Assembly: GCF_016907515.1 (NCBI RefSeq)
Contig: NZ_JAFBBY010000001.1
Location: 496,001 to 560,000 of the forward strand
DNA from: Nocardioides nitrophenolicus
GTDB lineage: Bacteria > Actinomycetota > Actinomycetes > Propionibacteriales > Nocardioidaceae
Length of the DNA: 64,000 bases
Direction of reading: 5' to 3'
A model generated the notes under the pieces. That model was not told the origin of the DNA, did no database searches, and saw nothing but the letters and a program-made list of their open reading frames with translations. The position numbers and the translations under genes were made by a program. The stretch's first letter is position 1, and every line of letters begins with the position of its first letter. Shown here one piece after another: positions 1 through 7,558 of the stretch.

Positions 1-279
1 CGCGACGACGTGGCGATCCTGCGCGTCGAGCAGCTCTACCCCTGGCCGACCGAGGCCGTGCAGGCCGAGCTCGCGAAGTACCCGAACGCCACCGTGAAGT
101 GGGTCCAGGACGAGCCCTACAACCAGGGCCCGTGGCCGTCGTTCTACCTGAACGTCGTCCCGCACCTCGGCCGGCCCATCCAGCCCGTCACCCGGGCCGC
201 GTCCTCCACCACGGCCGTCGGCACGGCCAAGCGCCACCAGGAGGAGGCCAAGGTCCTCATCGGCGAGGCCTTCGCCTGA
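1..279 (+). CDS. kgd: 2-oxoglutarate dehydrogenase E1 component, C-terminal end (partial)
   Basis: Only the last 92 codons are present; the frame is open to the left edge. The E1 subunit decarboxylates 2-oxoglutarate in the TCA cycle with thiamine diphosphate; in actinobacteria it is often fused to an E2-like domain (Kgd). What is visible is the transketolase-like C-terminal domain: VAILRVEQLYPWP followed by WVQDEPYNQGPW and an HLGRPIQPVTRAASSTTAVG stretch, matching the end of the SucA/Kgd family. Whether the missing part has the Kgd fusion cannot be seen. The stop overlaps the next gene (TGATG), so the two are probably co-translated. Confidence 0.9.
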   Translation, partial: RDDVAILRVEQLYPWPTEAVQAELAKYPNATVKWVQDEPYNQGPWPSFYLNVVPHLGRPIQPVTRAASSTTAVGTAKRHQEEAKVLIGEAFA

Positions 280-455
280 TGTACTTCACCGACCGCGGGA
301 TCGAGGAGCTCGAGCGGCGCCGGGGCGACGAGGAGGTCACCCTGGCCTGGCTCGGCGAGCGGCTCCAGGAGTTCGTCGACACCCACCCGGAGTTCGAGAC
401 GGCCGTCGAGCGGTTCGCCACCTGGCTGGCCCGCCTCGACGACCCCGAGGACTGA
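279..455 (+). CDS. DUF6104-type small protein
   Basis: A 58-residue protein beginning MYFTDRGIEELERRRG and ending in a charged WLARLDDPED tail; acidic, soluble, apparently helical, with no signal peptide or membrane segment. It resembles the short actinobacterial proteins grouped as DUF6104, commonly found directly after the oxoglutarate dehydrogenase gene. The ATG overlaps the upstream stop, which fixes the start and implies translational coupling with kgd. Function unknown. Transcription probably ends in the hairpin about 35 bp downstream. Confidence 0.75.
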   Translation: MYFTDRGIEELERRRGDEEVTLAWLGERLQEFVDTHPEFETAVERFATWLARLDDPED

Positions 456-590
456 CGCCGACCCGGCACGAAGTTGCGTGAGAATCGCGCCGACCCGGCA
501 GAAAGTTCTGCCGGGTCGGCGGCTTTTTCAGGCAAGTTTCTGCCGGGTCAGCGCAATTCCTGAGCCAGTTTCTGCCGGGTCGGCGCGACC
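456..590. repeat. 32-bp periodic inverted repeat array, copy A
   Basis: Five copies of a core close to CCGACCCGGCAGAAA recur at exactly 32-bp spacing. Two read on the plus strand (cores from 458 and 490). Three read on the minus strand (their complements begin at 509, 541 and 573). The orientation flips at a central hairpin. Each 32-bp unit has a conserved half of about 16 bp and a variable half that tends to end in ATCGCG or TTGCG. The array lies between the convergent DUF6104 and MMPL genes and runs into the last codons of the MMPL gene. A second array of the same design lies at 32556-32736. Not a known element to me. Confidence 0.8.
489..528 (+). terminator. Rho-independent terminator at centre of the array
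   Basis: Arms GCCGACCCGGCAGAA (489-503) and its exact complement (506-520) form a 15-bp stem, followed by GGC and five T residues. It would end the kgd/DUF6104 transcript. Without the T run it could also act on the opposing MMPL transcript. The arms are the two repeat cores that face each other in the array. Confidence 0.8.
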
Positions 591-2692
591 GACGGCACCG
601 ACTCGGAAAGGCCGACCCGGCGGTGCAGGGCCCGCAGCGGCCCCGGCGCCCACCAGGAGCGCTCGCCCAGGAGCCGGACGCTCGCCGGGAGGAGTACGCC
701 GCGGACCAGGGTGGCGTCGATCAGGATGGCCAGCCCGGTGCCGAGGCCGAAGAACTGGATGAAGCTGACCGAGCTCACCAAGAAGGCGAAGAAGCTGATC
801 GCGATCAGCGCCGCCGCCGTGCTGACGATCCGGCCGGTGTGGGCCAGGCCGTGGATCATCGCCTCGTCGTTGGCCAGCCCCCGGTCGCGCATCTCCTTGA
901 TCCGGCTCATCACGAACACCTCGTAGTCCATCGACAGCCCGAAGGCGACGCAGAACAGCAGCACCATCATCGAGCTGTCCATCGGCTGCGGCGTGAAGCC
1001 GAGCACCCCGGACAGGTGGCCGTCCTGGAACACCCACACCATCGCACCGAGGGTGGCGCCCAGCCCAACCGCGTTGAGGACCAGCGCCCGCAGCGGCTGG
1101 ACCACGCTGCCGGTGAACAGGAACAGGATCACGAGCGTCGTCAGCACCAGCCAGCCCGCCACCAGCGGCAGCCGGTCGCCGATCCCCGTCATCTGGTCGT
1201 GCAGCTCGGCGCTCGCACCACCGACCAGCGCCTCGGCGCCGCCCGGCGCCGGCACCGCCCGTACCTCGTCGACCAGGGCCCGCGCGGCCGCGGACATCGG
1301 GTCGAGGTCGGTGACCACCGCGACCAGGTCGGCGTCCCGGCCGGCCTGGACGTCCACCCGGACCACGTCGGGCAGCTGGCCCAACGTCGCGGCGTACGAC
1401 GTCAGCTCGGCCTCCGGAACACTCGTGGTCGTGACCACCTGGATCGGGTGGGTGCCGTCGCCGGCGAAGGACGAGCGCAGTACGTCACCGGCCTGTCGGC
1501 TGGTCGCACTGGTGGGCAGTACGCGGTCGTCCGGCGTACCGAGCTCGATGCCGGCGAGGGGGATCGCCACGACCAGCAGGCCGGCGAGCACGGGCAGCGC
1601 GCTGAGCAGCGGCCGCCGCGCCACGAACCGGGCCAGGCGGGCCCAGGCCGGTGCCTCCTCGCCACGGATGCCACGCACCCGCGGCACCCGCCAGGCGTCG
1701 ATCCGGTCGCCGAGCAGGCTGATGCCCGCCGGGAGGACGACGATCGCGGCGAAGGCGGTGATCAGCATGACGCCGATGCCGGCGTAGGCGAACGAGCGCA
1801 GGAAGTACATCGGGAAGACCAGCAGTGCGGCCAGCGCCACCGCGACCGTGGTCGCGCTGAAGGCGATGGTGCGGCCCGCGGTCTCCACCGCTCGGCGTAC
1901 GGCGTCCGGGTGGGCGCGTCCCGCAGCCCGCTCCTCGCGCACCCGGGCCACCATCAGCAGCCCGTAGTCGACGGCGAGGCCGAGCCCGAGGCCGGTGGTG
2001 AGGTTGACGGCGTAGATCGAGACGTCGGTGACGGAGCCGAGGATCGACAGCTCGGCGAAGGTGCCGAAGATCGCGGCGACGCCGACCGCGAGGGTGACCA
2101 GCGCACCGACGACATTGCCGAACGCGAGCACGAGCAGCACCAGGATGAGCGGGATCGCGATGCTCTCGGCCAACCCGAGGTCCTGGCCGATCCGGGCGCC
2201 GACCTCCTCGCCGACCACCTCGCCGCCGCCGACGTCGACGCTCAGCGGCCCGTCGGCCCCGGCGTACGCGTCGATCACGGCGCCCGGGTCCGCCTCCGTG
2301 CCGGGCGCGAGCGAGGCCGTGACCAGGGCGTAGCGACCGTCGGTCGAGCGCATCGGACCGGCCCGGGTGTCGAAGTACGACGCCACGTCGGCCAGCGCCG
2401 GGTCCGCACGGAGCCGCTCGGTCAGCGCGGCTCCCGCGCGGGCCGCGGCAGGGGCGTCGATGTCGCCGCCGACGGCCTCGACGACGAACACGTAGTCGGC
2501 TCCCCCGGCGAACCGCTCCTCGAGCAGGCTCGCGGCGCGACTGCTCTCCGAGTCGGGGTCGTCGAAGCCGGCCGTCTGCAGCTTGCCGAAGGCGCCGACG
2601 CCGACGACCGCCGCGAGCACCACCCCCAGCAGACCGAGGCCGAGCACCGTGCGCGCCCGCCTCGTCACCACTCCACCTATCCAGCTGAACAT
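548..2692 (-). CDS. MMPL family membrane transporter
   Basis: A 714-residue RND-superfamily protein of the MMPL type, which export lipids or drugs across the actinobacterial membrane using the proton gradient. The N terminus MFSWIGGVVTRRARTVLG enters the first membrane helix, then a large extracytoplasmic loop, a cluster of helices near residues 190-350, a second loop, and a second cluster near 520-680; this two-fold symmetry is the family layout. The start at 2692 has GGAGGA eight bases upstream. It is divergent from a TetR gene, its probable repressor. The extreme C terminus (APTRQKLAQELR) is encoded by the 32-bp repeat array, so the natural end of the protein has apparently been replaced or extended by repeat sequence. 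Confidence 0.88.
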   Translation of the reverse strand: MFSWIGGVVTRRARTVLGLGLLGVVLAAVVGVGAFGKLQTAGFDDPDSESSRAASLLEERFAGGADYVFVVEAVGGDIDAPAAARAGAALTERLRADPALADVASYFDTRAGPMRSTDGRYALVTASLAPGTEADPGAVIDAYAGADGPLSVDVGGGEVVGEEVGARIGQDLGLAESIAIPLILVLLVLAFGNVVGALVTLAVGVAAIFGTFAELSILGSVTDVSIYAVNLTTGLGLGLAVDYGLLMVARVREERAAGRAHPDAVRRAVETAGRTIAFSATTVAVALAALLVFPMYFLRSFAYAGIGVMLITAFAAIVVLPAGISLLGDRIDAWRVPRVRGIRGEEAPAWARLARFVARRPLLSALPVLAGLLVVAIPLAGIELGTPDDRVLPTSATSRQAGDVLRSSFAGDGTHPIQVVTTTSVPEAELTSYAATLGQLPDVVRVDVQAGRDADLVAVVTDLDPMSAAARALVDEVRAVPAPGGAEALVGGASAELHDQMTGIGDRLPLVAGWLVLTTLVILFLFTGSVVQPLRALVLNAVGLGATLGAMVWVFQDGHLSGVLGFTPQPMDSSMMVLLFCVAFGLSMDYEVFVMSRIKEMRDRGLANDEAMIHGLAHTGRIVSTAAALIAISFFAFLVSSVSFIQFFGLGTGLAILIDATLVRGVLLPASVRLLGERSWWAPGPLRALHRRVGLSESVPSVAPTRQKLAQELR

Positions 2693-2764
2693 CGCGCTCC
2701 TCCAATGTGTGCGCCCGTAAACTTTGTGGGTGTTAACTTGGCATGGATGTGTACGGGTGTCAAC
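2693..2764. promoter_or_regulatory. Divergent promoter/operator region, MMPL and TetR
   Basis: A short AT-richer stretch between two divergent starts. Direct repeats GGGTGTTAAC (2728-2737) and GGGTGTCAAC (2755-2764) lie 27 bp apart, the second abutting the TetR ATG, and CCCGTA (2715-2720) pairs with TACGGG (2752-2757). These are candidate operator half-sites for the adjacent TetR protein; assignment is by position only. Confidence 0.45.
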
Positions 2765-3415
2765 ATGTTGCCCGTGACGACCTCGAAGCGGAGCTACCAC
2801 CACGGCGACCTGCGCAATGCGCTGATCCGGGCGGCGGCCGAGCTGGCCGCGACCGGCGGCCCGGACGCGGTCACCATCCGCGGCGCGGCACGCGAGGTGG
2901 GCGTCACCCCGACCGCGGCGTACCGGCACTTCGAGAACCAGGCCGACCTCCTCGAGGCCGCTCGTGCCCTGGCCATGGACGGCATGGTCGCCGCGATGGC
3001 CGACTATCTCGCCGAGGTGCCGACCCAGGGCGACCCCGTCACCCTGGCCGTGGAGCGGCTGCGCTCGACCGGGCGCGGCTACGTCAGGTTCGCGATCGAG
3101 GAGCCGGGGGTGTTCCGCACCTGCTTCACCGGCGGCCTGCGCGACCCCGGCAGCGACGGGATGGGCGAGCCGGCGCCGTACGTCCTGCTCGGGGAGATGC
3201 TCGACCAGCTCGTCGCGGTCGGCTACCTCGCCCCGGAGGACCGGCCCGGCGCGGAGGCCGGTCCGTGGGCCGCGGTCCACGGCCTGGCGATGCTGCTCAC
3301 CGACGGGCCACTGTCCGACCTGGGCCCGGCGGAGCGGGAGACCGCGCTCGAGCGCACCCTCGACCTGGTCAGCCGCGGACTGGCGACCGGCCCGCGCGGG
3401 CGCGCCACCCACTAG
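2765..3415 (+). CDS. TetR/AcrR family transcriptional regulator
   Basis: 216 residues. The N-terminal helix-turn-helix is clear: YHHGDLRNALIRAAAELAATGGPDAVTIRGAAREVGVTPTAAYRHF region, with the recognition helix VTPTAAYRHFENQADLL near residues 50-65. The C-terminal ligand-binding half contains a TetR_C-type domain (FRTCFTGG and similar segments). It is transcribed away from the MMPL transporter gene, the usual arrangement for a repressor that senses the exporter's substrate. The ATG at 2765 was preferred; a GTG at 2774 is the alternative. Its TAG stop at 3413 is part of the -10 of the next gene. Confidence 0.85.
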   Translation: MLPVTTSKRSYHHGDLRNALIRAAAELAATGGPDAVTIRGAAREVGVTPTAAYRHFENQADLLEAARALAMDGMVAAMADYLAEVPTQGDPVTLAVERLRSTGRGYVRFAIEEPGVFRTCFTGGLRDPGSDGMGEPAPYVLLGEMLDQLVAVGYLAPEDRPGAEAGPWAAVHGLAMLLTDGPLSDLGPAERETALERTLDLVSRGLATGPRGRATH

Positions 3416-3418
3416 TGT
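3413..3418 (+). promoter_or_regulatory. -10 hexamer TAGTGT made from the TetR stop codon
   Basis: TAGTGT begins with the TAG stop of the TetR gene and is followed by 7 bases and the GTG of the next gene at 3426. This is the TANNNT-N6/7-start layout of leaderless actinobacterial transcripts. Confidence 0.5.
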
Positions 3419-3425
3419 CACCCGC

Positions 3426-4091
3426 GTGAGCGAGGAGCTGATCGACTACGCGGCCTGGGGCGAGCGGTTCTTCGCCACCGCCGTGACCGCCGAGCGGGTG
3501 CTCGCCGGCGTCAACGTGCTGGCCGGGCGCCCGATCGACGTCGGGCCCCTCGGCGTCGGACCGGGCCGGATCGCCAAGGTCACCGCACGCGGGACCATCG
3601 GCACCGCCACCGGCGAGCGGGTCGGGGCCGACCCGGTGTCCTTCCACGTCGACCTGCCGGTGACCTTGAAGTTCAGCATCGACCTCGGCATGGACAAGCA
3701 GCACTTCGATGCCGAGATCACCGTGCCGCTCGTCATCACCGCCCACGGCCGAGCCGACCTGGCCATCGCGCTCGACGTGACGCCGCCGCCCGCCACCCAG
3801 GTCGTCGTACGACTCAAGGCGCAGGGCCTGCGCGCCTCGCTGACCAGCAAGGCGGCCAACGTCGAGGGCGAGCTGCGCCGGTTCGTGGCGAAGTACGTCG
3901 CCAAGGAGCTCGAGAAGCCCTACGTCCGCCAGGCGACGGTCATCGACGTCGCCGGCGCCGTCGAGAAGGCCGCGGCCGGGCTCGGACCCCGCGAGCAGAG
4001 CCCGATCGCCGACGAGCTGACCGACGACCTGCCGGCCGCCATGGAGGCCGAGCTCGAGCACACCGCGCAGCTCTTCCTGGAGGACCAGTGA
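3426..4091 (+). CDS. conserved hypothetical protein
   Basis: 221 residues, GTG start chosen because a TAGTGT -10 ends 7 bases upstream, giving a leaderless mRNA. No signal peptide or membrane helix. The middle (residues about 55-145) alternates beta-strand-like segments (SFHVDLPVTLKFSIDLG, ITVPLVITAHG), and the last third is helical and charged (RRFVAKYVAKELEKPY). I do not recognise the family; the strand-rich centre recalls lipid-binding or SMP-like folds, but that is a guess. It overlaps the acetoacetate decarboxylase-like gene by GTGA, so the two probably act together. Confidence 0.6.
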   Translation: MSEELIDYAAWGERFFATAVTAERVLAGVNVLAGRPIDVGPLGVGPGRIAKVTARGTIGTATGERVGADPVSFHVDLPVTLKFSIDLGMDKQHFDAEITVPLVITAHGRADLAIALDVTPPPATQVVVRLKAQGLRASLTSKAANVEGELRRFVAKYVAKELEKPYVRQATVIDVAGAVEKAAAGLGPREQSPIADELTDDLPAAMEAELEHTAQLFLEDQ

Positions 4092-4693
4092 CCGCCTATC
4101 CCCCGGCACCCTGGCACATGCACGGGTCGCTCTGGCTCTCGGTGTTCCGCCTCGCGCGCGACATCGACGAGCGGCACTCGGCCGGGACGTACGGCGTCGC
4201 GCTGGTCTCCTATGAGGAGCCCAGCCCCCTGACCTACCACGAGCTGCTGCTCGCCCGGACGGTGAAGAACCAGGCAGGCAAGGGCGCGGTGACGATCACC
4301 GACATCTGGGTCGACTCCCCCGCGTCGCAGGCCGGCGGCCGGGCGCTGTGGGCGATCCCGAAGGAGCTGTGCGACTTCGACCTCGACACCAGCTTCCGCA
4401 GCCCGGTCACCTCCACCGACTGGTCCGCCACCGTCGAGCGGCGACCGATCGTGGAGGCGAGCTTCACCGACATCTCCCGCGCCGCGATCCGGATGCCGTT
4501 CACCGGACTGGTCGAGCAGCCCGGCATCGCCGAGCACCCGGACACCGCGAACGTCGTGATGAAGGGCAGCGCCAAGGCGCTGCCGTGTCGCGGGCGGTGG
4601 ACCTTCGCCGCCGACGGGCCGCTCGGGTTCATGCGGGAGGCCCGTCAGCTGGGGTCGTTCCGGATGGCGGGGTTTCGGCTCGCGTTCGACTGA
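4088..4693 (+). CDS. acetoacetate decarboxylase family protein
   Basis: 201 residues with the ADC-fold signature WVDSPASQAGGRALWAIPKELCDF at residues about 78-101 (written here as its parts: WVDSPAS, GGRALW, IPKEL). In acetoacetate decarboxylase the lysine of this region forms the Schiff base with the beta-keto acid; a lysine is kept here in IPKEL. Many actinobacterial members are annotated only as ADC-like, so the substrate is open. The GTG start overlaps the preceding stop by 4 bp (GTGA), indicating coupled translation with the hypothetical protein upstream. It ends at a pair of strong hairpins facing the next, convergent gene. Confidence 0.75.
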   Translation: MTAYPPAPWHMHGSLWLSVFRLARDIDERHSAGTYGVALVSYEEPSPLTYHELLLARTVKNQAGKGAVTITDIWVDSPASQAGGRALWAIPKELCDFDLDTSFRSPVTSTDWSATVERRPIVEASFTDISRAAIRMPFTGLVEQPGIAEHPDTANVVMKGSAKALPCRGRWTFAADGPLGFMREARQLGSFRMAGFRLAFD

Positions 4694-4708
4694 GTGGAAC
4701 GCGGGAGG

Positions 4709-4773
4709 TTGCGGTTTGGTCCCAAACCGCAACATTTCGGGTCCGGGGCACGCGGTTTGGTCCCAAACCGCAG
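4709..4773. repeat. two copies of a 20-24 nt palindrome (probable bidirectional terminators)
   Basis: The palindrome GCGGTTTGGTCCCAAACCGC occurs at 4711-4730 and again at 4752-4771, 41 bp apart. The first extends to 12-base arms (TTGCGGTTTGG / CCAAACCGCAA with a TC loop). It lies between convergent genes, so either transcript would form hairpins here. No T run follows. The two copies are identical over 20 bases while the spacer is unrelated. Confidence 0.65.
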
Positions 4774-4812
4774 GTGGCCAGACCAGTTGTGCACAGGCTG
4801 GGGACAACCCGC

Positions 4813-5085
4813 CTACTCGGCGACGTCGCCCTCCTCCAACGCCGCCACGTCAGCACCCGGCTCGACCTGGGCGCCACCACCGTGCTCGGCGAGCGCGCGC
4901 TGGGAGGAGTCCTTGATCTCGAAGATCTCGGTGGCGAAGCCGCCGACGGCCGCGGCCACCTCGCCGACGGCGCGGGTCACGATGCTCGCGACCTCGCCGA
5001 CGGTCTGGGCCGCGGCCTCGGCGCCCGCCTGGAGCGCGTCCTTGGTGATCTCGGCCTTGCTGAGGTGGTCGCGTCCGTCGCTCAT
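4813..5085 (-). CDS. small hypothetical protein
   Basis: 90 residues (MSDGRDHLSKAEITKDALQAG...). Alanine- and glutamate-rich, predicted to be almost wholly helical from residue 8 to 60 (repeated AxxVGEVAxxV pattern, amphipathic), then an acidic tail. No signal peptide. It lies 24 bp downstream of the desaturase gene on the same strand and may be the last gene of that operon. The helical pattern resembles small lipid-associated or phasin-like proteins, but this is inference only. Confidence 0.55.
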   Translation of the reverse strand: MSDGRDHLSKAEITKDALQAGAEAAAQTVGEVASIVTRAVGEVAAAVGGFATEIFEIKDSSQRALAEHGGGAQVEPGADVAALEEGDVAE

Positions 5086-5109
5086 GGCGTCAGTGTCCCC
5101 CGCGCGGGC

Positions 5110-6255
5110 TCAGGCCGCCAACGAGTCCTCGGTCACGGTCCCGGGGCCGCGGACCGGCGCGACCTTCGCGTCACCGCCGGGCAGCGAGTAGCGGCAGATC
5201 TTCTTGAAGACGCTCCACAGCTGCTGGTGCAGTCGACCGGTGTTGTAGGGCAGGCCGTAGCGCTCGCAGATCTCCTGGACCTCGACGGCCAGCTCCGGGT
5301 AGCGGCGGGCCGGCAGGTCGGGGAACAGGTGGTGCTCGATCTGGTGCGAGAGGTTGCCGCTCATCAGGTGCATGAGCTTGCCGCCCTTGATGTTGGCCGA
5401 GCCGAGCATCTGGCGCAGGTACCAGTGGCCGCGGGTCTCGTTCGCGGTCTCCTCCTCGGAGAAGGACGCGACGCCGGCCGGGAAGTGGCCGCAGAAGATG
5501 ATGTTGAACGCCCACACGTTGCGGACCAGGTTGGCGACCGCGTTGCCGGCGAAGGTCAGCGGGAAGAGCGGGCCGGTGAGCGCGGGGAACAGGACGTAGT
5601 CCTTGACCGCCTGGCGCCGGATCTTGCGGATCAGGCCGGGGTACAGCGGCTTGTTGTCGGACAGCTTGCGCTTTCCGGACACGATGTTCTCGACCTCGAG
5701 GTCGTGCAGCGCCACGCCCCACTCGAAGAAGGTCATCAGCAAGAACGCGTAGAGCGGGTTGCCGAGGTAGTAGGGGTGCCACTTCTGGTCGGGGTCCATC
5801 CGCAGGATGCCGTAGCCCACGTCGCGGTCCTTGCCGACGATGTTCGTGAACGTGTGGTGGATGTAGTTGTGGCTGTACTTCCACTGCTCGCCGGGGCACA
5901 CGGTGTCCCAGTCGAACATCCGCGAGTTGAACGCCGGGTCGCCCAGGAAGTCGTACTGACCGTGCATCACGTTGTGCCCGATCTCCATGTTGTCGAGGAT
6001 CTTCGACACGCTCAGGCAGGCGACGGCCGGCAGCCAGCCGACGACGGGCAGGTAGAACAGCGCGCGGCCGGCGATCTCCATCTTGCGCTGGGTGGTGACC
6101 ACCTTGCGGAGGTACGCCGCGTCCGCCTCGCCGAGGTCGGCGAGGACCCGCTGGCGCAGCGCGTCGAGCTCGGTTCCGAGCTGCTCGATCTGCTCGGCGG
6201 TGAGGCCGTGGTACTTCTCGTCGGCCAGGGGGGTGCTCAGGGTCTCGGTGCTCAT
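5110..6255 (-). CDS. desA3: acyl-CoA/linoleoyl-CoA desaturase, DesA3-like
   Basis: 381-residue membrane di-iron fatty acid desaturase. Three histidine boxes are present: HNVMH at 94-98, HNYIHH at 129-134 and HQIEHH at 304-309, with membrane segments between (residues about 60-85, 165-185, 220-255). It introduces a cis double bond into saturated acyl-CoA using O2 and electrons from a reductase. The next gene upstream (6266-7429), 10 bp away, encodes such a reductase, the same pairing as M. tuberculosis DesA3 (Rv3229c) with Rv3230c. The start at 6255 has GGAGA seven bases upstream; a longer reading frame to 6288 overlaps the reductase and lacks a ribosome site. Regulation is probably by the divergent TetR at 7559. 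Confidence 0.9.
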   Translation of the reverse strand: MSTETLSTPLADEKYHGLTAEQIEQLGTELDALRQRVLADLGEADAAYLRKVVTTQRKMEIAGRALFYLPVVGWLPAVACLSVSKILDNMEIGHNVMHGQYDFLGDPAFNSRMFDWDTVCPGEQWKYSHNYIHHTFTNIVGKDRDVGYGILRMDPDQKWHPYYLGNPLYAFLLMTFFEWGVALHDLEVENIVSGKRKLSDNKPLYPGLIRKIRRQAVKDYVLFPALTGPLFPLTFAGNAVANLVRNVWAFNIIFCGHFPAGVASFSEEETANETRGHWYLRQMLGSANIKGGKLMHLMSGNLSHQIEHHLFPDLPARRYPELAVEVQEICERYGLPYNTGRLHQQLWSVFKKICRYSLPGGDAKVAPVRGPGTVTEDSLAA

Positions 6256-6265
6256 GGGAGTCTCC

Positions 6266-7429
6266 TCACAGGTCGATGTGGCAGTCACCGGCGGCGGCGG
6301 TGACGCAGATGCGGATCTCCTCGTCCGGCAGGGAGGACTCCTCGCCGGTGAGGACGTTGCGGACGGTGCCGGCGGTCTTGGTGCGGGTGCAGGAGAAGCA
6401 GATGCCCATCCGGCAGCCGAACTCCGGCTTCAGCCCCAGCTCCTCGGCCTGCTCCAGCAGGCTGGCGCCGGTGGCGGCGGCGGTCGCTCCCGAGCGGGTG
6501 AACGACACCTCGCCCGCGACCTCCTCGCCCGGAGCAGCGGCCCGGGCGACGGCGGGCTTGAAGAACTCCATCCGCAGCCGTGGCGAGAGCTCCCTGCTTG
6601 CCGGGTCGGCGTAGGCGTTCTTGACCAGCTCGACGAGGCCCGCGGGGCCGCACAGCCAGGTGTCGGTGTCGCGGAAGTCCGGCACCAGGCGGCGCAGCTC
6701 GAACTCGCTGAACAGCTGGTCGCCGTAGCGCAGGTGGACGTCGACGCCGTTGTCGGCCGCGGCGATCGCGGCGAGCTCGTCGGCGAAGATCTGGTCCTCG
6801 GGGCTGCGGGCGAAGTGCAGGAAGGTCACCTTGCGGCCCGCGTGGCCGTCGTACCCGTCGCGGAGCAGGGTGCGGACCATCGACATGGCCGGGGTGATGC
6901 CGGAGCCACCGGTGATGAACAGCAGCCGGCTGATCGTCGGCGTCGCCGGGCTCTCGACGAGGGTGAACTCGCCCTGCGCCTGGCTGAGGTGGAGCAAGGT
7001 GCCGGGCTGCGCCTCACGGACGAGGTACGACGACACCTGGCCCTCGACGTGCGCTCGGATCGTGAGCGTGAACCGCTCCCCCGGCGCCGACGCGGCCGAG
7101 GAGATGGAGAAAGCGCGGGTGTGCCGCTTGGCCGAGCCGGGGAGCTCGACGCCGACGAGAACGTGCTGGCCGGCGCGGTGGCCGCGCCAGGTGCTGGTGG
7201 GCTGCAGGGTCAGCGTGGCGACCGGGGCGGAGTCGGTCCCGCTGGTCTCGCGGTGGACCGAGACGACGCGGGCGCGCACCTCGTGCGCCGCCCACATCGG
7301 GTTGAGCCGCTCGAGATACCGGTCGACGCCGTGCGGGGTGGTCAGTGCCGCGGCAAGCCGCGAGCGCAGCAGCCGGCCGACCAGCGGACCCGCGCCGCCG
7401 GAGACCGGCGGAGAGATGAGCGCGGACAT
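6266..7429 (-). CDS. ferredoxin-domain NAD(P)H oxidoreductase, desaturase electron donor
   Basis: 387 residues in three parts. A flavin-binding barrel carries RAFSISS near residues 105-120. A nucleotide-binding domain has GGSGITPAMSMVRTLL near 180 and the LCGPAGL motif. A C-terminal plant-type 2Fe-2S domain has CRMGICFSC plus a later cysteine (IRICVTA). This order (reductase, then ferredoxin) is that of Rv3230c-like partners of DesA3, passing NADPH electrons to the di-iron desaturase. Start 7429 is supported by AAGGAGG immediately upstream; an in-frame extension to 7531 runs through the promoter region and was rejected. Confidence 0.88.
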   Translation of the reverse strand: MSALISPPVSGGAGPLVGRLLRSRLAAALTTPHGVDRYLERLNPMWAAHEVRARVVSVHRETSGTDSAPVATLTLQPTSTWRGHRAGQHVLVGVELPGSAKRHTRAFSISSAASAPGERFTLTIRAHVEGQVSSYLVREAQPGTLLHLSQAQGEFTLVESPATPTISRLLFITGGSGITPAMSMVRTLLRDGYDGHAGRKVTFLHFARSPEDQIFADELAAIAAADNGVDVHLRYGDQLFSEFELRRLVPDFRDTDTWLCGPAGLVELVKNAYADPASRELSPRLRMEFFKPAVARAAAPGEEVAGEVSFTRSGATAAATGASLLEQAEELGLKPEFGCRMGICFSCTRTKTAGTVRNVLTGEESSLPDEEIRICVTAAAGDCHIDL

Positions 7430-7558
7430 CGCGCCTCCTTCATTGGCGGAAGTTTGGGTGTACATCCGTACTCCGAAACTCTCTCCCGTCGGCCCAGCAT
7501 TGGTCAACGACCCGACCACGTGACAGTGCACACATGTACACTCACGTAGGATCGGGCC
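7430..7558. promoter_or_regulatory. divergent promoter region, desaturase operon and FabR-like TetR
   Basis: For the TetR gene, TAGGAT (7547-7552) lies 6 bases before the ATG at 7559, giving a leaderless transcript. Operator-like sequence is present twice: GTGTACATCCGTAC (7458-7471) near the reductase start and GCACACATGTACAC near 7528-7541, overlapping the TetR promoter. The shared GTACA/TGTAC elements are plausible half-sites for the encoded repressor. Confidence 0.5.

Noticed and set aside
456..590. CRISPR-like array
   Set aside because: The periodicity looks similar, but the variable halves are only about 16 bp, the units flip orientation in the middle, units are degenerate, and no cas gene is present.
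548..3421. A single 957-residue protein running from the MMPL gene into the TetR region
   Set aside because: The first 243 codons are antisense to the TetR gene; the start at 2692 has a proper ribosome site.
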